DNA of 45,615 nt from Akkermansia sp. (lineage in GTDB: Bacteria; Verrucomicrobiota; Verrucomicrobiia; Verrucomicrobiales; Akkermansiaceae), in NCBI GenBank assembly GCA_030531305.1, contig JAUNNT010000007.1, positions 1 through 45,615 of the forward strand. Reading direction: 5' to 3'. The position numbers and the translations under genes were made by a program. The notes beneath the pieces were generated by a model. That model made no database searches, had not been told where the DNA came from, and saw nothing but the letters and a program-made list of their open reading frames with translations. Within the stretch, counting starts at the first letter, position 1. Each line of letters begins with the position of its first letter. Shown here piece after piece: positions 41,501 to 45,615 of this stretch.

Positions 41501-42205
41501 GAGGGGCCAGGGGAGGAGCTCGTTGATGTCGAGGATGCGGAAGCGTGTGTTGAGGAGGGAGAAGGCATCCGAGAAGTGCCAGTGGCCGGCGAACCAATGG
41601 GCGGGAGAGTAGGCGCGGTGGATTTCCGCGAGGAGGTCCTGTTCTTCCGTGATGTCGCCGCAGAGGCGGCGGTCTGCGAAACGGAGGGCGGCTGCGGCTA
41701 CGAGGCCGGGCGTGGCCTTGGGCGGGGTGGGGGAGGTGTGGGCGAGCACGAAATCATAGTGCCGCGCGGGGCGGGAGCGGAACAGCGCGGCGTTCACGCC
41801 CTCGACATCGGGCCAGCAGGTGAGGCCGGGGGTGCGCGCGTTGCGGTCGATGGACACGGCACCGCCCACTACGATACCGATCTTGCCGCCGATGGAGATT
41901 TCCTCGAAGTCGTGCAGGGCGTGGATATGGGTATACGGCGCGAGGTAGTCGGAATCCCCGTGGAAGCATGCGGGGTTGTCGTGGTTGCCGCGCAGGACGT
42001 ACAGCTCCGAGTTCATGGTGTGCAGCAGCATGTCCACGCCCGCCCACTCGTTCGGGGCTTCGTCGGGGAATCCGAATCCGGCATCGCCGAGCAGGATGAC
42101 GGCGGCATCGCGCACGCCCGTCACCGCGAGCGCGCGCAGAGGCGGCAGGGTGTTGGCATGTGTGTCGCCGAGGAGGAAAACAGTTGTTTGCGGGATAGTG
42201 GTCAT
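41495..42205 (-). CDS. Calcineurin-like metallophosphoesterase
   Basis: 236 residues. All five metal/catalytic blocks are visible: LLGDTHAN, LGDAGFG, RGNHDNP, LAHTSP and GHWHF. This is the YfcE/Ser-Thr-phosphatase-like superfamily; the substrate cannot be told. The N-terminus reads TTIPQTTVFLLGDTHANT; ATG 42205 is chosen because it gives a short, typical lead-in, although the frame is open to 42259. A TACAAT box on the minus strand about 20 bases upstream may be the promoter. It ends inside a palindromic repeat also found at the end of the next gene. Confidence 0.88.
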   Translation of the reverse strand: MTTIPQTTVFLLGDTHANTLPPLRALAVTGVRDAAVILLGDAGFGFPDEAPNEWAGVDMLLHTMNSELYVLRGNHDNPACFHGDSDYLAPYTHIHALHDFEEISIGGKIGIVVGGAVSIDRNARTPGLTCWPDVEGVNAALFRSRPARHYDFVLAHTSPTPPKATPGLVAAAALRFADRRLCGDITEEQDLLAEIHRAYSPAHWFAGHWHFSDAFSLLNTRFRILDINELLPWPLA

Positions 42206-42289
42206 GGGAGTTGGAACTGCCGTTATTGTAGCAAATTCCGGCCCCTTTGGCGAGGCCAAAAGAGCGGGGAAACAGGGATGCGGCTTGGA

Positions 42290-42327
42290 ATTCGGGATGT
42301 GCGTGGCGCGCGGGGTGCGCGCTACGC
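42290..42327. repeat. Second copy of the stop-codon palindrome
   Basis: GAATTCGGGATGTGCGTGG.. then GCGCGCTACGC: an 11-bp stem (42301-42311 with 42317-42327, one G-T pair) closely matching 41471-41500. It too contains the stop codon (complement of 42322-42324) of the gene to its right. Confidence 0.75.
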
Positions 42328-44226
42328 GGGAGACAGCTGGTCCACGGAGATTTCATCCGTGCAGTGGGAGGGCCAATCGCATTCGGGGCGGTGGCAGGGG
42401 TGGCAGGGCAGGTGGCGGCAAACGGTGCGGTGGTTGTCGCCCAGGGGGCGGTAGCGGTCTGCGAGGCGGCTGGCCATGATGACGGTGCAGGGTGTGCCGC
42501 AGAGGGCGGCGAGCTGGGGCAGCAGGCCGTCCACGGCATAGAGGCGGCAGTTTTCACCCAGGTGCAGGTGCACGTCCTCCGGCGCGCAGACGAGGCAGGG
42601 GATGCCGAGGCGCTGCGCCATCTCTTCCGCGCGATCCTTGTCCTGCGGCAGGGCCAGCAGGGAGGGGGAATCCAGGCGCGCGCAAAGCTCCGCCCATTTT
42701 TCCTCCGCCCAGGAATCCGCATGGCCGAGGGAGGAGAAGGGCGCCACAAAGTTGCCGGAGGCCGCTGCGTTGCCGTATCCGCTGGCGGCGTAGGCGGCGT
42801 TTTCCACGGGTACGTCGTGCGCCTTTTGCAGGAGGGAGAGGTAGTCCTCCGCGCGGTGGCGCGGTGCTGCGAAGTGCAGGCCCGTGTACTTGGTGCGGAA
42901 GGCGCGCTTGGGCTTGGCCAGCGGGTTCTCCGCGAAGCCGCTCACGTACAGCGGGCCGAGGCGCTTGGTCAAATCCCGGAACACGCGCCTGTTCTCGCTG
43001 AACATGAAGAGGTAGTCGTACGGGCCGTCCTTGTAGAGTTCGTCTTCCTCCAGCTGGGCGGAGGGCGGGGTGGGGCCGTCCGTGCACACGGCGTGGGCGA
43101 TGTAGTCCTGCGTGCGCCAGAAGGCGAGCTGCGCCTGCGGGCAGACGATGTTCAGCTGGGCGTCCGGGCGCGAGGTTGCCAGCACGCGCAGCGCGGGGAT
43201 GAGCAGCACGGCTTCCTCAAACTCCTCCGGCACGCAGACGATGATGCGGAAGGGCAGCAGGCCGGGCGTTTGCATGGCGAGCGCCCAGTCCTCCGGGTCC
43301 TGCTGCGGAGCGAACTGGGCGGTGGATTTCCAGCGGTGGTGCATCCAGAAGCCGTCCAGGATGTTTTCCCTCTGGCATTCCTCGATGGCGCGGTTCACCA
43401 GCATGGTGAGCGCGGCGGTGCCCTCGCAGCCCTCCGGCACCTCAATCACGCGGCCCATCTCCGCATCCCAGCGTCCCAGCGCGGTGTTGCGCGTGAACAC
43501 GGAGACGAGGTGGGCCTTGCCCTTGCAGCGGCGGTACAACAGCGCGGGCAGCGGCGTCACCCCGGTGATCTTGCGGAAGTACGGCACGTACACGCCCTCG
43601 TTGGTGAACTGGTCGCACAGCACGCCGAGCAGCCCTCCGCGCGCGGCGAAGCGCAGCACGGCGCGCAGGCCGTCCTCCTTGCTGAGCATCTCGCAGCCGT
43701 AGCGGGTGCGGGATTTGTAGACCCAATCCTCGATGAGCGGGTTGCTGAGTTTGCGGTACATGGAGCCGTAGTGCTCCACCCTGGGGTAGCGGCTGCGCAC
43801 GCGGCCCAGGATTTCCCAGTTTCCGGCGTGCGGGATGCACGCAATGCCGCACTGGCCGTCCACCCCGTGCGCCTCGAATATATCCCGCCCCAGGATGCGG
43901 ATGGAGCGGTCCATCTCGCCCTCGCTCATCAGCCCGGTCTTGAGCGCGCAGAACAGGTTCATGGTGGTGCGCACCATGTTGCGGCGCACCATGGGCGCCA
44001 GCTTGTCCGCGCGCAGCGCGGGGTCCACCGTGATGCGCAGGTTGCGCGCCACAATGCGGCGGCGCGACGGCGCGCAGAGCCACACGGCGTACCCCGCCAT
44101 GCGCCCGCAGAACGCCACCGCGCGCACATCCGTGATGCGCAGCGCGCCGCACAGCCCCTTGTATGCCCAAAGCGCCAGCTTGTCGCGCAGCTTCGGGCGG
44201 GCCGCCTGGGATTCGGAATCAGGCAT
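42322..44226 (-). CDS. LpxL/HtrB-type acyltransferase fused to a GT9 (heptosyltransferase-like) domain
   Basis: 634 residues. Residues about 15-310 are a lipid A late acyltransferase: membrane-proximal helix, the HxxxxE motif in PHAGNWEILG (about 132-141), RGGLLGVLCDQ and NILDGFWMHHRWK. Residues about 325-610 are glycosyltransferase family 9: IIVCVPEEFEEAVLLIPALRVLA, PYDYLFMFSENRR, FVAPFSSLGHADSW, and a C-terminal Cys cluster CRHLPCHPCHRPEC. It would act at the cytoplasmic face of the inner membrane in lipopolysaccharide core/lipid A assembly. The fusion couples acylation and glycosylation in one chain. No LpxL-GT9 substrate can be deduced. The lipoprotein gene lies 6 bases upstream. Confidence 0.85.
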   Translation of the reverse strand: MPDSESQAARPKLRDKLALWAYKGLCGALRITDVRAVAFCGRMAGYAVWLCAPSRRRIVARNLRITVDPALRADKLAPMVRRNMVRTTMNLFCALKTGLMSEGEMDRSIRILGRDIFEAHGVDGQCGIACIPHAGNWEILGRVRSRYPRVEHYGSMYRKLSNPLIEDWVYKSRTRYGCEMLSKEDGLRAVLRFAARGGLLGVLCDQFTNEGVYVPYFRKITGVTPLPALLYRRCKGKAHLVSVFTRNTALGRWDAEMGRVIEVPEGCEGTAALTMLVNRAIEECQRENILDGFWMHHRWKSTAQFAPQQDPEDWALAMQTPGLLPFRIIVCVPEEFEEAVLLIPALRVLATSRPDAQLNIVCPQAQLAFWRTQDYIAHAVCTDGPTPPSAQLEEDELYKDGPYDYLFMFSENRRVFRDLTKRLGPLYVSGFAENPLAKPKRAFRTKYTGLHFAAPRHRAEDYLSLLQKAHDVPVENAAYAASGYGNAAASGNFVAPFSSLGHADSWAEEKWAELCARLDSPSLLALPQDKDRAEEMAQRLGIPCLVCAPEDVHLHLGENCRLYAVDGLLPQLAALCGTPCTVIMASRLADRYRPLGDNHRTVCRHLPCHPCHRPECDWPSHCTDEISVDQLSPA

Positions 44227-44232
44227 CCGCGC

Positions 44233-44637
44233 TTAGTCCACCTTGTAGATTCGGGGAATCAGGAAAGGTTTGCGGGTGTAGGGGTCCCACACGCGGTCGT
44301 TGGCACCCTTGCCTTGGCAGTCCAGCTGGTGGTAGGGCGGGTGCGGCGAGGTGATGATGCCCGCGAAGTTGCTGGGAACGCCGTAGGGCGTGCCGTCTGC
44401 AGCGTGGCGGATGTGGGAGACCTCGTTGCCGGAGGGCGGCAGCGCCACGGGGTCCACGCGCAGCCAGTTCTGGCTGGCGGGCTGGCCGTTCACATCGTCG
44501 ATGACGTGCGGCGGGCGTTCGCCGGGGTAGACATCGCGCCAGAACTGCTGTGCAATGACCTGGTGGATGCATGAGCTCATGGAGACCGCGCCGAGGGCGG
44601 CCAGGGCTATGGTGGCAATGCGGTGTTGTTTCATCAT
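44233..44637 (-). CDS. Small putative lipoprotein (134 aa)
   Basis: N-terminus MMKQHRIATIALAALGAVSMSSC is a lipoprotein-type signal with Cys23, though Met at the -3 position is not ideal for the lipobox. The mature part (VYPGERPPHVIDDVNGQPA, SHPPYHQ and DPYTRKPFLIPR) is Pro-rich with no recognised domain. ATG 44637 is chosen; ATG 44634 is equally possible. Preceded by the membrane-anchored gene at 44652 with a 14-base gap and followed by the acyltransferase-GT9 gene after 6 bases, so the three form an operon probably concerned with the outer envelope. Confidence 0.75.
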   Translation of the reverse strand: MMKQHRIATIALAALGAVSMSSCIHQVIAQQFWRDVYPGERPPHVIDDVNGQPASQNWLRVDPVALPPSGNEVSHIRHAADGTPYGVPSNFAGIITSPHPPYHQLDCQGKGANDRVWDPYTRKPFLIPRIYKVD

Positions 44638-44651
44638 GGTTCGGGATTTGT

Positions 44652-45488
44652 TTATGAGAAGGAGTTCATGGGGGTGAGCAGCACGGTGGAGTCGCGGCCG
44701 TTGCCGCCCTTGGTGAAGGTGGGGAAGTACCCGTGCTCGCGGATGGTGTTGAAGAAGTCCCTGTAGCAGGCGGTGAGCGTTTCCAGCGCCGGCTGCAGCA
44801 CGCGCATGTACTGCTGCGGGAAATCCACGCAGCCGATGCGCCCGCCGCGCGGCGACCCGCCGAGCATGGGCTCCCCGCCGCTGATGTCCATGCGCACGGT
44901 CTGGCGCCCGCGTTCCGTCACGCGGTGGAAGGTGAGGTACACCGAGGTGGTCTGGTGCAGGTTGGAGCCGATGAGACGGTCGATGATGAACTCGCAGTAG
45001 CCGTCGTGGATGCGCAGGGCCACGCCCTCGCTGTGCGAGACGATGGCCAGCACGCCCGTCTGGCGCATGCGGCAGGTGTCGCGCAGGTAGCGGTTGATTT
45101 CCGCCTCGGTGAAGACCACCTCGCCGCCGTTCGCGTTGCGCAGGATGGCCGTCAGGTCGCGTGCGGCGCCCTTGTCGGTGTACCCGGCGATGTCGTGCAT
45201 GTCCTGCGGCACCCACATGCTGATGGCGAGCCAGTAGAGGAACGCGGCGAAGAGGAGGAAGATGGTGCAGGTTGCCAGGTGCCAGCCGTTGAGGCTTTTC
45301 CAGAAGGAGGTTTCCTCCTCCGGCTCGGCGGACTCGTGCGGTTCAGGCTCGTCCGGGTGGCGCTGGTAGACGCCGCTTGCGGGGATGTCCTCGCCGCGGG
45401 ATTCCAGCTCGCCGCGAAAGAGGTCGCCGTACAGCGGATTGTCTTTCGCTATGCGTTTGGTGCGTCGTCTGTTGCCGGAGGGAGCCAT
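44652..45488 (-). CDS. Single-pass membrane protein, unknown function (278 aa)
   Basis: A basic, then acidic, cytoplasmic N-terminus (about residues 1-65) is followed by one membrane helix (ATCTIFLLFAAFLYWLAISMW, about 70-90) and a periplasmic domain of about 185 residues. That domain has a beta-rich look: GEVVFTEAEINRYLRDTCRM resembles the part of lipoprotein-like domains that reads FTEAELN.YL, then VALRIHDGYCEFIIDRLIG and SVYLTFHRV. No named family recognised. First gene of the three-gene operon. A TATAAT box (complement of 45506-45511) lies 17 bases before ATG 45488; no good -35 box. From 45512 to the end no gene is seen. Confidence 0.75.
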   Translation of the reverse strand: MAPSGNRRRTKRIAKDNPLYGDLFRGELESRGEDIPASGVYQRHPDEPEPHESAEPEEETSFWKSLNGWHLATCTIFLLFAAFLYWLAISMWVPQDMHDIAGYTDKGAARDLTAILRNANGGEVVFTEAEINRYLRDTCRMRQTGVLAIVSHSEGVALRIHDGYCEFIIDRLIGSNLHQTTSVYLTFHRVTERGRQTVRMDISGGEPMLGGSPRGGRIGCVDFPQQYMRVLQPALETLTACYRDFFNTIREHGYFPTFTKGGNGRDSTVLLTPMNSFS

Positions 45489-45615
45489 GTCCGATACCAG
45501 CAGGCATTATAAGCTGCGGGGCGGGGAAAGGGAAGCAAAAAACGCCTGTATGGCAAGCAAACGTTCATTGCAAAATTAAATGCGACAGGCAAGGGGGCAC
45601 ATAAAAAGGGTGCAT

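Noticed and set aside
42247-44574. 775-codon frame antisense to the acyltransferase-GT9 gene
   Set aside because: Ala/Gly/Arg/His-rich shadow of a clearly functional gene on the other strand.

Overview
The window is a chromosomal segment of a G+C-rich, Gram-negative bacterium. The gene mix is an exosortase with EpsI, an exported mucin/glycan-type sulfatase, a GDP-fucose operon, a lipid A acyltransferase fused to a glycosyltransferase family 9 domain, a DUF4143 ATPase, and promoters of the form TTGACA-N16-TANAAT. It best fits a Verrucomicrobiota relative, possibly of the Akkermansiaceae. That assignment is an inference from gene content; there is no rRNA or other marker here to prove it.

Layout. 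1-1.0 kb: the end of rsmI and two small hypothetical genes. 1.1-4.1 kb: a GDP-L-fucose operon (gmd, fcl, and a nucleotidyltransferase-cupin fusion). 4.2-7.3 kb: a DUF4143 ATPase flanked by AT-rich hairpins, then rtcB with a long leader. 7.3-13.3 kb: a leftward operon of exosortase, epsI, a PutA-like protein whose catalytic motifs appear lost, and a membrane protein. It diverges from prs through overlapping promoters. 14.4-20.1 kb: a giant DUF4011-helicase-nuclease protein of a kind proposed as a single-gene anti-phage system. 20.2-23.1 kb: a voltage-gated cation channel with a calcium-channel-like selectivity filter and a ClC protein with valine at the gating glutamate, separated by three tandem perfect-type hairpins. 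23.1-32.9 kb: sulfatase, a 40-residue MetS-like transporter subunit, an NSS transporter, an orphan ABC ATPase, an M20 dipeptidase, tdh, hisC and an ankyrin protein.

33-41 kb is a mosaic defence island. It holds a very AT-rich HpaII-family restriction enzyme, a cytosine-C5 methyltransferase fused to an XRE-type helix-turn-helix, a second and different HpaII-family enzyme, a 1196-residue AT-rich protein with a nuclease-like N-terminus and a degenerate NTPase-like region, and vsr. Matching operator-like palindromes precede the first restriction gene and the methyltransferase, suggesting that the fused HTH acts as the controller protein of the system. 41.5-45.6 kb: a metallophosphoesterase, the acyltransferase-glycosyltransferase fusion, a lipoprotein and a membrane-anchored protein.

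A second theme is non-coding. At least ten intergenic spots carry composite repeats: short GC palindromes joined to degenerate arrays of 6- or 7-base units. The 7-base arrays fall in three sequence families; the 6-base array is TAATCC-like. No tRNA, rRNA, CRISPR array, integrase or transposase was seen.
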